Source of the DNA: Actinoplanes sp040639655
Lineage (GTDB): Bacteria > Actinomycetota > Actinomycetes > Mycobacteriales > Micromonosporaceae
DNA: 64,000 nt
Assembly (NCBI RefSeq): GCF_040639655.1
Contig: NZ_JBFAAI010000001.1
Coordinates: 682,001 to 746,000, forward strand
Reading direction: 5' to 3'
Below are positions 24,793 to 33,147 of the stretch, one piece after another (within the stretch, counting starts at the first letter, position 1; every line of letters begins with the position of its first letter). The notes under the pieces were generated by a model that saw only the letters and a list, made by a program, of their open reading frames with translations, made no database searches and was not told the origin of the DNA. The translations under genes were made by a program, and so were the position numbers.

Positions 24793-25185
24793 ATGAACCG
24801 ACGCATGAGTTCCCGGACCGTGTCGCTGACCAGCACCTTCCTCCTGCTGGCCGCGGGCGGCACGGCCGCGTGCGACAACGATGAGTACGTCGACGAGGGC
24901 TTCTACTGCGCCGACGCCAACGGAGTGATCGTCGACGAGGACTACTGCGACGACGACGGTGGCGGTGGCGGGGGCGGCGGCTTCTTCATCTGGCACTCGT
25001 CGGGTTACCGCAGCGGCTACCCCATCGGGTCGAGACTGCCGGCCGGTGGAAGCAAGTTCGCCTACAACGACGCTGCCTCACGTGCCAAGTTCGGCCTGCC
25101 CTCCACGGGTAAGGTCAGCAACGGCACGATCAAGACGAGCGTCGTCGGCAAGGGCGGCAGCGGTTCGCGTTCCTCGGGGGGCTGA
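24793..25185 (+). CDS. Small exported protein, YgiB/DUF1190-like
   Basis: A 130-residue protein with an N-terminal signal segment (MNRRMSSRTVSLTSTFLLLA) ending in GGTAAC, a possible lipid-attachment cysteine although the -3 residue is atypical. The mature part has two more cysteines in an acidic stretch, a run of glycines, FFIWHSSGYRSGYPIGS, and a C-terminus rich in G and S with a VGKGGSGSRSSGG ending. The composition, exported nature and position directly before a YgiC-like ligase parallel E. coli ygiB-ygiC, which is the main basis for the assignment. Confidence 0.7.
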   Translation: MNRRMSSRTVSLTSTFLLLAAGGTAACDNDEYVDEGFYCADANGVIVDEDYCDDDGGGGGGGGFFIWHSSGYRSGYPIGSRLPAGGSKFAYNDAASRAKFGLPSTGKVSNGTIKTSVVGKGGSGSRSSGG

Positions 25186-25188
25186 CAT

Positions 25189-26643
25189 TTGCGGAGGGTT
25201 CCGCACGGGCCGGTGCGCGACGGGTGGCGGCTCACCAACTACAGCCTCGGGCTGACGTACAACGACGATGTCCTGCCCGACGGGACGACGTATTCGTACT
25301 GGCAGGAGGGGCCGTACTACGACTTCTCCACCGCCGAGATCGAGGAACTCGAGACCGCCGCCACGACCCTGTACGCGATGTGCCTCGAGGCCGGCGACTG
25401 GATGGTGCGGCAGTGCCCCCGGCGGACCGTCGAAGGCCGCAGGGAGGGTTACTTCACCTCGATCTGCACCGCCGAGTCGTGCTTCCTGGCCCGCATCGGC
25501 ATCCCCGAGTACGCCCACGAGCAGATCATCCGGACCTGGTTCGACGGCGACGCGGAAACATGGACGCACCAGGACAAGGACCCGGACGGTCGCCTGCCGA
25601 TGCAGACACCGGACTACTCGCCGACCGTTTATGGTCGCTTCGACCTCTGGTACAACGGCGCCGGAACCGTCCCGAGACTGCTCGAGTTCAACGCGCAGAC
25701 GCCCACCTCGCTGATCGAGGCGGCGGTCATCCAATGGCACTGGATGGACCAGACCGGCGTCACCGAGCATCCGTGGCGGCAGTGGAACTCCATCCACGAA
25801 CGTCTGGTCGGCTGGGAGGACGCCCCCGGCGAACCGGGTGAGCCCGGTGCCTGGCGGCGCAACATCGGCAAGCTGCGTGAGGCCCGGCCCTGGCTCCCGG
25901 AGAAACCCAAGATCTTCTTCGCGTACGAGACGTCGGAGACCTCCGGCGAGGACCGGATGAACGTCGCCTACCTGATGGCCACCGCCGAGGAGGCCGGCTT
26001 CCCGGTCGAGCTGATCGCGATGAGCCAGATCGGCTGGGACGTCGCCGGTGACCGGGTGCTGTTCGTTCCCGCGCCCGGCCAGGAGCACAAGGCCGAGCCG
26101 ATCGACGTCATCTTCATGCTCTACCCGTGGGAGTGGTTCTGGCACGAGGAGGGCGGCAAGGCCTTCTTCCGCAACATGGCCGACCCGCAGAAGCACGGCA
26201 CCGTCTGGATCGAGCCGCCGTACAAAGCGGCTCTGCTCGGCAACAAGGCGCTGCTCCCGGTCCTGTGGAAGCTTTTCGGCGACGACCCCGAACGCGGGAA
26301 GTACCTGCTCCCGTCGTACTTCGCCGAATCGTCCGCCGCCGCGACCCTCAAGTCCTACGCGAAGAAGCCCGTCTGGGGCCGTGAGGGCGGCTCGGTCACC
26401 CTCGTCCGTGACGGAGTTCCGATCACCGATGTGCCGTCGGAGTACGGCTCGGACGGCCGGTACGTCGTGCAGGAACTGTGCGAGCTGCCGTCGTTCGACG
26501 GGCTCGAGGGCACGGTCCACCCGGTTATCGGCGCCTGGCTGATCGACGGCGAACCGGCCGGGATGGGCATCCGGGAGGGCCTCGGGACGGCAGGGCTGAT
26601 CACCAACAACATGTGCAACTTCGTGCCTCATGTGATCAGTTAG
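25189..26643 (+). CDS. Glutathionylspermidine synthase-like ATP-grasp protein (YgiC/YjfC family)
   Basis: A 484-residue protein of the glutathionylspermidine synthase C-terminal ATP-grasp family. Clear landmarks are FSTAEIEELETA, YGRFDLWYNG, LLEFNAQTPTSLIEAAV, FFAYETSETSGEDRMNVAYLM, WIEPPYKAALLGNKALLPVLW and the end GLITNNMCNFVPHVIS. The amidase domain of bifunctional Gsp synthetase is absent, as in YgiC. A TTG start 3 bases after the previous stop was used because the next residues (RRV) match the start of YgiC. The enzyme probably ligates an amine to a carboxylate. The natural substrate in a glutathione-free actinomycete is unknown. Confidence 0.85.
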   Translation: MRRVPHGPVRDGWRLTNYSLGLTYNDDVLPDGTTYSYWQEGPYYDFSTAEIEELETAATTLYAMCLEAGDWMVRQCPRRTVEGRREGYFTSICTAESCFLARIGIPEYAHEQIIRTWFDGDAETWTHQDKDPDGRLPMQTPDYSPTVYGRFDLWYNGAGTVPRLLEFNAQTPTSLIEAAVIQWHWMDQTGVTEHPWRQWNSIHERLVGWEDAPGEPGEPGAWRRNIGKLREARPWLPEKPKIFFAYETSETSGEDRMNVAYLMATAEEAGFPVELIAMSQIGWDVAGDRVLFVPAPGQEHKAEPIDVIFMLYPWEWFWHEEGGKAFFRNMADPQKHGTVWIEPPYKAALLGNKALLPVLWKLFGDDPERGKYLLPSYFAESSAAATLKSYAKKPVWGREGGSVTLVRDGVPITDVPSEYGSDGRYVVQELCELPSFDGLEGTVHPVIGAWLIDGEPAGMGIREGLGTAGLITNNMCNFVPHVIS

Positions 26644-26695
26644 GGCGGCTTGGGAGGTTCGGGGTCTGTGCTTGCTGGCTTCGCTTCGCTCCGCG

Positions 26696-26726
26696 GCAAA
26701 ACGCCTCGTCACCGGCGGCGTTTTGC
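26696..26726. terminator. Bidirectional hairpin between convergent genes
   Basis: A 10-base-pair perfect stem (26696-26705 with 26717-26726), with arms GCAAAACGCC and GGCGTTTTGC, lies between the ygiC-like gene and the minus-strand membrane proteins. The T-rich right arm fits a terminator. Confidence 0.5.
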
Positions 26727-26811
26727 GAGTTGCTCTGTGACTAGGGGTGCACTGGAAAACTACGCGGTTGAACCTTGCGGTGGGCGCGGTTACCCCTTGC
26801 TGGGGGGTGGG

Positions 26812-27237
26812 TTAGCTTGCGGTTGGTTGGTGGCGGTGGATCCACCAGAGGCCTATGAAGGGCAGCACCAAGGGGACGTATCCGTAGCCGCTGCCGAAGT
26901 TGGACCAGACTGTGGCGTCGGGGAAGTCTCCCGCGTCGATGACGCTCAGGGTGCCGATCAGCAGGACGCCGACCAGTTCGACGGTGCAGCTGACCAGGGC
27001 GATCATGCGGCCGCGCGGGCCGCCGCGGGCCAGGCCGATCGTGGCGGCGATGTAGACCAGGCCGGCCAGTGCGGAGAGCAGGTAGGCCAGTGGCGCTTCG
27101 GCAAAGTGGGTGCTGATCTGCACGAGGGCGCGGGCACTCGCGGAGAGGGCGAACACGCCGTAGACGAGCAGCAGGACCCGGCCGGCGCCGGAGCCGAGGG
27201 CGGCGTCTCCGGGGCGGGTGGTGGTCTGGTCAGGCAC
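26812..27237 (-). CDS. Four-helix membrane protein, unknown
   Basis: A 141-residue integral membrane protein with four hydrophobic helices (about 20-40, 50-70, 80-102 and 115-133). It ends in a histidine-containing WWIHRHQPTAS tail. No family motif is recognised. It overlaps the 3' end of the upstream small membrane gene by 8 bases, so the two are probably co-translated and may form a complex. Confidence 0.75.
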   Translation of the reverse strand: MPDQTTTRPGDAALGSGAGRVLLLVYGVFALSASARALVQISTHFAEAPLAYLLSALAGLVYIAATIGLARGGPRGRMIALVSCTVELVGVLLIGTLSVIDAGDFPDATVWSNFGSGYGYVPLVLPFIGLWWIHRHQPTAS

Positions 27238-27595
27238 CGGTCACCGACGCGATCTGCTGCAGGCGCAGCACGAGGACGGGCAGGACGAGACAGCCGATGC
27301 CGAGGATCAGGTTGCCCCAGCGGGTGGGTTCCATCTTGGCGAGGATCAGCGCGGTCGGAACCAGGCCGGCGGTCGTGATCAGATAGCCGGCGAAGGTGGC
27401 GGTGTCGGCGGGGCGGCTGCCGTCGAAGAGACCGGCGACGGCGACCACGACGAGCACGGCGACCAGGACACCGAGGACGCCGGCGGCGGTCAGGTCGATG
27501 CGGTCGGGCGCCCGGTCGAGGGCCGTCCGCAACAGGTACCAGACCGCCAGGGCGAGGGCGGCGACGATCGTCGCCGACGACAGGACACCGTTCAC
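27230..27595 (-). CDS. Small membrane protein, unknown
   Basis: A 121-residue protein of four predicted hydrophobic helices (about 4-24, 36-58, 68-86 and 92-112). It is the first gene of a two-gene unit with the membrane protein it overlaps. It is divergent from the Gfo/Idh oxidoreductase, sharing a 78-base promoter region. No motif points to a function. Confidence 0.72.
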   Translation of the reverse strand: MNGVLSSATIVAALALAVWYLLRTALDRAPDRIDLTAAGVLGVLVAVLVVVAVAGLFDGSRPADTATFAGYLITTAGLVPTALILAKMEPTRWGNLILGIGCLVLPVLVLRLQQIASVTGA

Positions 27596-27673
27596 CCGGC
27601 CAGGTTACTGAGACCCTCGGGGCCTGGTAACTTCCGCCCTGGAGATCAGCAACCGGGATGGTGGGACGATCCA

Positions 27674-28567
27674 GTGCGCTTCGGACTTTTCGGTACGGGA
27701 CCTTGGGCTCATCTGGCGCACGCCCCGGCGCTGGCCGCACATTCCGGCGTGGAGTTCACCGGAGTCTGGGGCCGTGACCCGCAGAAGGCCGTCGACCTCG
27801 CCGGTCGCTACGGGGTGGCCGCATACTCCGATGTCGACGCCCTGATCGCCGACGTGGACGCGGTCGCGATAGCCCTCCCGCCGGACGTGCAGGCGCCGAT
27901 CGCGCTGCGGGCGGCCCGCGCCGGGCGGCACCTCGTGCTGGACAAGCCGATCGCCTTGCGTACCGAGGACGCCGAAGAGCTGGCCGCGGCAGCCGCCGAC
28001 GTGGCCTCGGTGGTGTTCTTCACCCGCCGGTTCACACCCGAGCTGGACGACTTCCTGACCGAGGCGGTGGCGACCGGCGGCTGGAGTGAGGCTCGCGTCG
28101 ACCACCTCGGCTCGATCTTCGTACCGGACAACCCGTTCGGCGCGTCTCCGTGGCGTCGCGAGCGTGGTGGCCTCTGGGACGTCGGACCGCACGCTCTGGC
28201 CCTGGTGCTGCCGGTGCTCGGCCCGGTCACCGAGGTCACCGGTGTCGCGGGCGACCGGGATCTGACCTTTCTGCTGCTCAAGCATGCGGGCGGTGCGGTC
28301 AGTCGGCTCACTCTCGCGGTGGACGCCCCGCCGGCGGCGGCCCGTGAGGAGGCGGTCCTCGCCGGGGACGCGGGGCTGCGGACCGTACCGCGCGGCGAAT
28401 GGGCCCCGGCCGACGCCCTCGGCCGTGCCGTCGACCAGTTGCTCGCGGCGGCCGCGGGTGGTGCCCGGCCGGCCTGTGACGTACGTTTCGGTGCTCAGGT
28501 GACGGCGATTCTGGCCGCCGCCAAACGGGCTGTCGCCGAGGGCCGGACGGTCCGGCTGCCGTCCTGA
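27674..28567 (+). CDS. Gfo/Idh/MocA-family NAD(P)-dependent oxidoreductase
   Basis: A 297-residue oxidoreductase, short for the family. The N-terminal Rossmann fold begins RFGLFGTGPWAHLAHAPAL and includes the family EKP-like motif as LDKPIAL. The C-terminal half has the WDVGPHAL segment with the usual histidine. The GTG at 27674 places the cofactor fold at the N-terminus; the longer open frame upstream crosses the opposite-strand membrane gene and is rejected. The substrate, probably a sugar or inositol derivative, cannot be told from sequence. Confidence 0.88.
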   Translation: MRFGLFGTGPWAHLAHAPALAAHSGVEFTGVWGRDPQKAVDLAGRYGVAAYSDVDALIADVDAVAIALPPDVQAPIALRAARAGRHLVLDKPIALRTEDAEELAAAAADVASVVFFTRRFTPELDDFLTEAVATGGWSEARVDHLGSIFVPDNPFGASPWRRERGGLWDVGPHALALVLPVLGPVTEVTGVAGDRDLTFLLLKHAGGAVSRLTLAVDAPPAAAREEAVLAGDAGLRTVPRGEWAPADALGRAVDQLLAAAAGGARPACDVRFGAQVTAILAAAKRAVAEGRTVRLPS

Positions 28568-28794
28568 GACCGGTCATGTCGCCCCGGTCGCCTACGCGCG
28601 GTGATCGTCGGGGAAGCCGCTCCAGCCGAACTGAGCGCTAACTGGACAGAACCTGCGCGTTACGGATGGACGCATAGTAGCGGGCCGAATACATTTTCGC
28701 CTTGTCACGTACACCGGGGCCGAATCGCCCGGCGGTGGCTGTCGCGGGCCCGCGAAGGCTGCCGGGTATGTGTCGGGGTGAGGGGATGCGCTGC
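28568..28794. other. Intergenic region before two doubtful small genes
   Basis: These 227 bases hold no hairpin of note and no convincing gene. A TTGTCA (-35-like) sequence near 28703 could drive the small open frames that follow. Confidence 0.3.
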
Positions 28795-28950
28795 ATGACC
28801 GACCGCATGGCAATGAACTTTTTTCTGCGTGGCGAGGGCTTCGCGGCCCGGCGCCGGCCGATGGACCTGGACGTCCCGGTCCGATGTGGGGACGAAGAGG
28901 GTTCAGCGGGTGTGAACCGGCCGGGTGAGCGCGGGGGAGCGCCGGCGTGA
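28795..28950 (+). CDS. Possible small hypothetical protein
   Basis: A 51-residue open frame with an ATG 9 bases after GGGGTGAGGGG, a good ribosome site. It is positively charged (GFAARRRPMDLDVPVR), has one cysteine, and has no recognised motif. The stop overlaps the GTG of the next small frame (GTGA), which favours a real two-gene unit. The composition alone does not prove coding. Confidence 0.35.
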   Translation: MTDRMAMNFFLRGEGFAARRRPMDLDVPVRCGDEEGSAGVNRPGERGGAPA

Positions 28951-29276
28951 CCGGGATGTGGGAAGCCGAGCGTGCCGCCTCCGAGGCGGCGCAGGCGCTG
29001 GCCGGCCTGGCCGCCCTGCTGCGTGAGGAGAAACCGGCCGACCCCCGTGTGTTGCGGAGCCTGGCCGAGAACGGCGGTGCCGCCGCGGAGCGTGTCGTCG
29101 CGTACCTCCGCCGGCGATGTGCCGCCGGGGACGGAGAACTCGCCTCGGTGCCACCACGTCTGGCGCCGTGGCGTGAGTGGGTACCACCGCGTGGTCACCT
29201 TTTCGGGACTGCCGATTCCCGCCGTCGGGCCGACGGCGTGCCGCAGCCGCGGCGTTGCGGCGACCCTGGGGAGTGA
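28947..29276 (+). CDS. Possible small hypothetical protein, helical
   Basis: A 109-residue frame beginning with GTG inside the previous stop. The first 60 residues form a convincing amphipathic helix pair (AERAASEAAQALAGLAALLREEK and RVLRSLAENGGAAAERVVAYLRR-like composition) with strong third-position GC. The last 40 residues look less gene-like. It converges with the AraC gene, ending 8 bases before that gene's stop. Unknown family; moderate doubt that it is expressed. Confidence 0.42.
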   Translation: MTGMWEAERAASEAAQALAGLAALLREEKPADPRVLRSLAENGGAAAERVVAYLRRRCAAGDGELASVPPRLAPWREWVPPRGHLFGTADSRRRADGVPQPRRCGDPGE

Positions 29277-29283
29277 CACCCGT

Positions 29284-30261
29284 TCAGGTGGCCGTCCGCA
29301 AGGTCTCCGACGGTGACTCTCCGAAGCGTTTGCGATAGGCGGACGCGAACCGGCCGAGGTGGGCGAAACCCCATCGGTGGGCCACGTCGGCAACGGTGAT
29401 CTCCGCCGGGTCGCCGGTCCGCAGAGTCTCGTGCGCCCGGGTGAGCCGGATCTGCTGCAGGTGTGTCATCGGCGCGCTGCCGATGTGCCGGCGGAACCCG
29501 GACTGCAGCGAGCGGACGCTCATCCCGGCGATCGCCGCGAGCTCGCCCACGGTGAACGCGTGTTCCGGCTCGTCGCTGATCGCCTCCAGGACCCGCCGGA
29601 TGGGGCGGGGCGGGCCGCCGGTGGCCGGTGCCACCAACTCGTCGTGGAAGCGGTGCGGAACGCTGAGCAGCAGCCCGCTGAGGACGCTGGCGCACAACTG
29701 TTCGGCGATCAGTGGCTGGTAGATCAGGCTGCTCTCGTGTTCCAGCTCGTCACGTAGCAGCCGGATCAGCCGGCCCCAGCTGTGCGCCGGTCCTTCGGTG
29801 AGGTCGAAGACCGGTGAGAGGTCGATCGGTCCCTCGACCGGGTGACCGAGCAGCGTGGCCAGCTCCGCCTCGAGCGCCCAGCTCTCGATCCGTACGTCGA
29901 GCTCCGCGGTGTTGGGCTCGTGCCGCAGCTGGACCCGGTCGCCGGGCCGGAAGACGAGGGCGGTGGCCGGTGTGGCGGTGATCTCGTGGCCGTCCAGCCG
30001 GGCCAGAACACGGCCGGCCGTGGGCAGGGTCACGTGGTACGCGGCCCGGATGGGCAGACTCAGCGTTGCGCTGCGTGCAAACGTGAGATGACCGACCGTG
30101 AGCGGTCCCAGCTGGATCACCTCGACGTCCAGCTTGAGGTCACCCTCGGCCGAGACCGGGTGGTAAAAACGATTCAGCACCTCGTGGGCCTGATCACCGT
30201 CGACGCTGTCGAAGTAGACGATCTCCGGCGCCGACGTGGCACGCGGTCGGGCGTCAACCAT
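29284..30261 (-). CDS. AraC-family transcriptional regulator
   Basis: A 325-residue regulator. The first 190 residues match the beta-rich AraC-binding-like sensor region of actinobacterial AraC proteins (PIRAAYHVTLPTAGRV, FRPGDRVQLRHEP). The last 100 carry the two helix-turn-helix motifs (FTVGELAAIAGMSVRSLQSGFRRHIG and ITVADVAHRWGFAHLGRFASAYRKRFGESP-type signature). The ligand is unknown. It is divergent from the STAS gene across about 300 bases and probably autoregulates there. Confidence 0.92.
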   Translation of the reverse strand: MVDARPRATSAPEIVYFDSVDGDQAHEVLNRFYHPVSAEGDLKLDVEVIQLGPLTVGHLTFARSATLSLPIRAAYHVTLPTAGRVLARLDGHEITATPATALVFRPGDRVQLRHEPNTAELDVRIESWALEAELATLLGHPVEGPIDLSPVFDLTEGPAHSWGRLIRLLRDELEHESSLIYQPLIAEQLCASVLSGLLLSVPHRFHDELVAPATGGPPRPIRRVLEAISDEPEHAFTVGELAAIAGMSVRSLQSGFRRHIGSAPMTHLQQIRLTRAHETLRTGDPAEITVADVAHRWGFAHLGRFASAYRKRFGESPSETLRTAT

Positions 30262-30559
30262 TCCGCCCGGCGCTCCAACGCATACGGTGAGTATTCGGTC
30301 AAAGCCCGTCGGCAGTCAACGTGCCCGCCACGCGCTGACCGTTCCAGCACATTCCGGCCATATGAACTACTCTGGCGTTCCGCGCCTACGTGGCGTAACT
30401 TGCAGACCAGCGGATTGTTGTAGGAACGCGGGTTCCGGTCGGCGTCCCCCAGCGAACGCCGCTCAGCGCACGACCCTTTCTTTCTCCGGTCGGCGCCACC
30501 GTGTCTCGCGGCAAATCGGCGTCGGTTCGAACGGGCTGGACGCCAGGAAGAGGGCAGCT
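30262..30559. other. Divergent intergenic region, araC-type gene to STAS gene
   Basis: These 298 bases must hold both promoters. GGAAC-GCGG-GTTCC (30423-30436) is the only clear dyad and could be a binding site of the neighbouring regulator. No open frame here looks coding. Confidence 0.3.
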
Positions 30560-30916
30560 GTGTATCTGCCGATCACGACCCGCCAGCTGGCCGACGGCAC
30601 CGTCGAGATCGCCCCGAGCGGCGAGATCGATCTGGACAACGCTCACGTCATGCGGGACGCGGTCAATGACGTCCTCACCGGCATGACACCGAGCCGGATC
30701 TGTCTGAACCTTCAGCGGGTCATGCTGATCGACAGCATCGGGATCGGCATACTGGTCGCCTGCTTCCACACGGCCGCCGCGAGCGGCGTGAAGCTGGTGG
30801 TCAGCCACCCCAGCGCCACGGTCTACCGGCAGCTCTGGGTGTCCGGGCTGGTCGGCCTTCTCGGCTGTGCCGAGCCACCGAGCCCGCGCACCTCGGTGGG
30901 CCTGCGCCCGTCCTGA
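30560..30916 (+). CDS. STAS-domain anti-sigma factor antagonist
   Basis: A 118-residue single STAS domain like SpoIIAA/RsbV. The core motif NLQRVMLIDSIGIGILVACFHTA contains the conserved D-S-x-G, whose serine is the normal site phosphorylated by an anti-sigma kinase. The GTG start follows AGGAAGAGGG; upstream codons in the same frame are unlike coding sequence. No anti-sigma kinase or sigma factor lies next to it, so its partners are encoded elsewhere. Confidence 0.88.
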   Translation: MYLPITTRQLADGTVEIAPSGEIDLDNAHVMRDAVNDVLTGMTPSRICLNLQRVMLIDSIGIGILVACFHTAAASGVKLVVSHPSATVYRQLWVSGLVGLLGCAEPPSPRTSVGLRPS

Positions 30917-30978
30917 GGACTTTCACCCGACGGGGAAGGCCGGCCGACCGATTCCGACCGGACGGCCCCCCCCGCGGG

Positions 30979-32529
30979 TCAGTGCAGGGCACTCTCCTGC
31001 TTGAGCCGCTCGTCACCGGAGAGGGTGGAGAGCGGCTTCTCCTTTATGAAGACGACCGCGATCACGGCCAGGAACGCGATCGGCGCTCCGACCAGGAACA
31101 GGTCGGCGGTGGCCGTACCGTAGATCTCCTTGATCACGGCAAGCACCTGCGGTGGCAGCGTCTCGAGGTCGGGAACCTCGCCGCCACCCGAGGCGGTGGC
31201 GCCGAACTTCTCGGTGAACAGCGTGGTCACCCGGTGGGTCAGTACCGCGCCGAGCGCGCTGACCCCGATCGAGCCGCCCATGCTGCGGAAGAACGTCAGC
31301 GCCGAGGTGGTGGCGCCGAGTTCGGCCGCGGGCACGTCGTTCTGCGCGGCAAGCACCAGGTTCTGCATGAGTAGGCCGACACCGACGCCGAGAATCGCCA
31401 TGTACGCCGAGATCACTGGCACGCCGGTGTGCGCATCGATCGTGCTGAGCAGCAGCATGCCGACGGTCATCACGATCGAGCCGGCGACCAGGTACGCCTT
31501 CCACTTGCCGAACTTGGTGATCAGCGCGCCGGCCACGGTGGAGGAGATCAGCAGGCCGAAGACCATCGGCAACCCCATCAGGCCGGCGACGGTCGGTGAC
31601 TTGCCGAGCGAGATCTGGAAGTACTGGGAGAGGAAGACCGTCCCGCCGAACATGGCCACCCCGACCAGCACGCTGGCGACGATCGCCAGGGTGACCGTGC
31701 GGTGCCGGAAGATGCCGAGCGGGATGATCGGCTCGGTGGCCCTCGACTCGGCCCAGACCGCCAGCGCGAGGACCACCACACCACCGGTGACCAGCGCGGC
31801 GGTCTGCCAGGAGGCCCACTCGAACTTGTCGCCGGCCAGAGTGGACCAGATCAGCAGGGTGCTGACGCCGGTGGTGATCAGGAGCGCGCCGAGCCAGTCG
31901 ATGCTGACCTCCTTGCGAACCACCGGCAGGTGCAGGGTTCTCTGCAGCAGCGCGATCGCGATCAGGCTGAACGGCACGCCGATCAGGAAGCACCAGCGCC
32001 AGCCGAGCCACGGGGTGTCCACCAGGACCCCGCCGATCAGCGGGCCGGCGATGGTGGCCACACCGAAGACGGCGCCGAACATGCCGGAGTAACGGCCCAG
32101 CTCCCGCGGCGGGATCATGGCGGCCATCACGATCATCGCGAGCGCGGTCATGCCGCCCGCTCCGACGCCCTGGATGATCCGGCTGACCAGCAGCACCTCG
32201 ACGTTCGGAGTGAAGCCGGCGATCAGCGAGCCGACGACGAACAGGCCGAGCGAGAGCTGGATCAGCAGCTTCTTGCTGTAGAGATCGGCCATCTTGCCCC
32301 AGAGCGGGACGGTGGCCGTCATGGCGAGCAGCTCGGTCGTGACGATCCAGGTGTAGACGGACTGGCTGCCGTCGAGGTCGGCGATGATCCGGGGCAGCGC
32401 GTTGGCGACGACGGTGGAGGCCAGGATGCTCACGAACATGCCGAGCATCAGGCCGGAGAGAGCCTGCACCACTTCGCGGGGGGACATCCGCCCGCTGGTC
32501 CCGGCTATTTCAGGTTCTACGGCGGTCAT
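30979..32529 (-). CDS. DHA2-family MFS multidrug transporter
   Basis: A 516-residue proton-driven exporter with 14 predicted membrane helices, of the EmrB/QacA type. Motifs seen are LDGSQSVYTWIVTTELLAM, the loop 2-3 motif GKMADLYSKK, and motif C GAVFGVATIAGPLIGG with the antiporter glycines. It follows the TetR gene with a 20-base overlap, so it is the regulated efflux pump of that repressor. Substrates are probably hydrophobic drugs or an endogenous metabolite. Confidence 0.93.
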   Translation of the reverse strand: MTAVEPEIAGTSGRMSPREVVQALSGLMLGMFVSILASTVVANALPRIIADLDGSQSVYTWIVTTELLAMTATVPLWGKMADLYSKKLLIQLSLGLFVVGSLIAGFTPNVEVLLVSRIIQGVGAGGMTALAMIVMAAMIPPRELGRYSGMFGAVFGVATIAGPLIGGVLVDTPWLGWRWCFLIGVPFSLIAIALLQRTLHLPVVRKEVSIDWLGALLITTGVSTLLIWSTLAGDKFEWASWQTAALVTGGVVVLALAVWAESRATEPIIPLGIFRHRTVTLAIVASVLVGVAMFGGTVFLSQYFQISLGKSPTVAGLMGLPMVFGLLISSTVAGALITKFGKWKAYLVAGSIVMTVGMLLLSTIDAHTGVPVISAYMAILGVGVGLLMQNLVLAAQNDVPAAELGATTSALTFFRSMGGSIGVSALGAVLTHRVTTLFTEKFGATASGGGEVPDLETLPPQVLAVIKEIYGTATADLFLVGAPIAFLAVIAVVFIKEKPLSTLSGDERLKQESALH

Positions 32530-33085
32530 CGACTTCTTTCAGATGGTGGAAGGCTTCCCGAACGTGTTCGGTCAGCGGGCGGGAGTCGCCACACTCGGCC
32601 CAGCGGACGACGGCGACCCGGACCGCGGCGTTGACCACCGCGGCCATGACCTGCGGGCGGACATGGTCCGGCGCGAGACCGGTCTGCTCAGCGATCGCCT
32701 GTGCGAGCCGCTGCTCGGCTGAGGCGGCAGCCGCGATGAGCAGCGGGATGAGCTGCTGGTTGGCGGCGATCACCCGCATCCGCAGCAGCCACAGGTCGCG
32801 GTCGTGCTCGATCTGCTCGAAGGCCGGCGCCAGAGCGTCGAGCAGGGCCTCCAGCAGCGGCAGATCCTTGAGGACGGGCGCGGGGCAGTCCTCGAGCGGG
32901 TCGCCGACGAGGGCGTGCTCCTTGGTGGCGAAGTAGTTGAAGAACGTCCGCGGGGACACCTCCGCGGCCGCGCTGATCTCGTCGACGGTCACCCGGTCCA
33001 CGCCGCGCTCGTCGGCGAGGCGTAGCGCGGCGGTGATCAGGGCCAGGCGGGTCTGCCTGCGCTTGATCTCCCGCCGGCCGGGCAT
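32510..33085 (-). CDS. TetR-family repressor of the adjacent MFS pump
   Basis: A 191-residue repressor with an N-terminal helix-turn-helix: ALITAALRLADERGVDRVTVDEISAAAEVSPRTFFNYFATKEHAL-type TetR signature. The ATG at 33085 has GGAG upstream; a GTG seven codons earlier lacks a ribosome site. It overlaps the MFS gene by 20 bases. The TTGCAG palindrome 43 bases upstream of the start is its likely operator, giving a drug-responsive self-regulated operon. Confidence 0.92.
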   Translation of the reverse strand: MPGRREIKRRQTRLALITAALRLADERGVDRVTVDEISAAAEVSPRTFFNYFATKEHALVGDPLEDCPAPVLKDLPLLEALLDALAPAFEQIEHDRDLWLLRMRVIAANQQLIPLLIAAAASAEQRLAQAIAEQTGLAPDHVRPQVMAAVVNAAVRVAVVRWAECGDSRPLTEHVREAFHHLKEVDDRRRT

Positions 33086-33127
33086 GGGTTCGGTCTCCGG
33101 GCGCACCCGGAGAGGTTAGAACCAAAC

Positions 33128-33142
33128 TTGCAGTTTCTGCAA
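33128..33142. promoter_or_regulatory. TetR operator
   Basis: TTGCAG-TTT-CTGCAA is a perfect 6+6 dyad in an AT-rich patch that also provides promoter-like elements (TAATAAT on the minus strand). It is the only such site in front of the tetR-MFS unit. Confidence 0.65.
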
Positions 33143-33147
33143 AATTA

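Noticed and set aside
29284..29393. Extension of a 251-codon minus frame (28638-29393) over the AraC 3' end
   Set aside because: It overlaps the certain AraC gene in another frame and is proline/arginine-rich without bias.
30964..30976. Run of C before the MFS stop as a slippage or phase-variation tract
   Set aside because: It lies between convergent genes, outside any coding frame or evident promoter.
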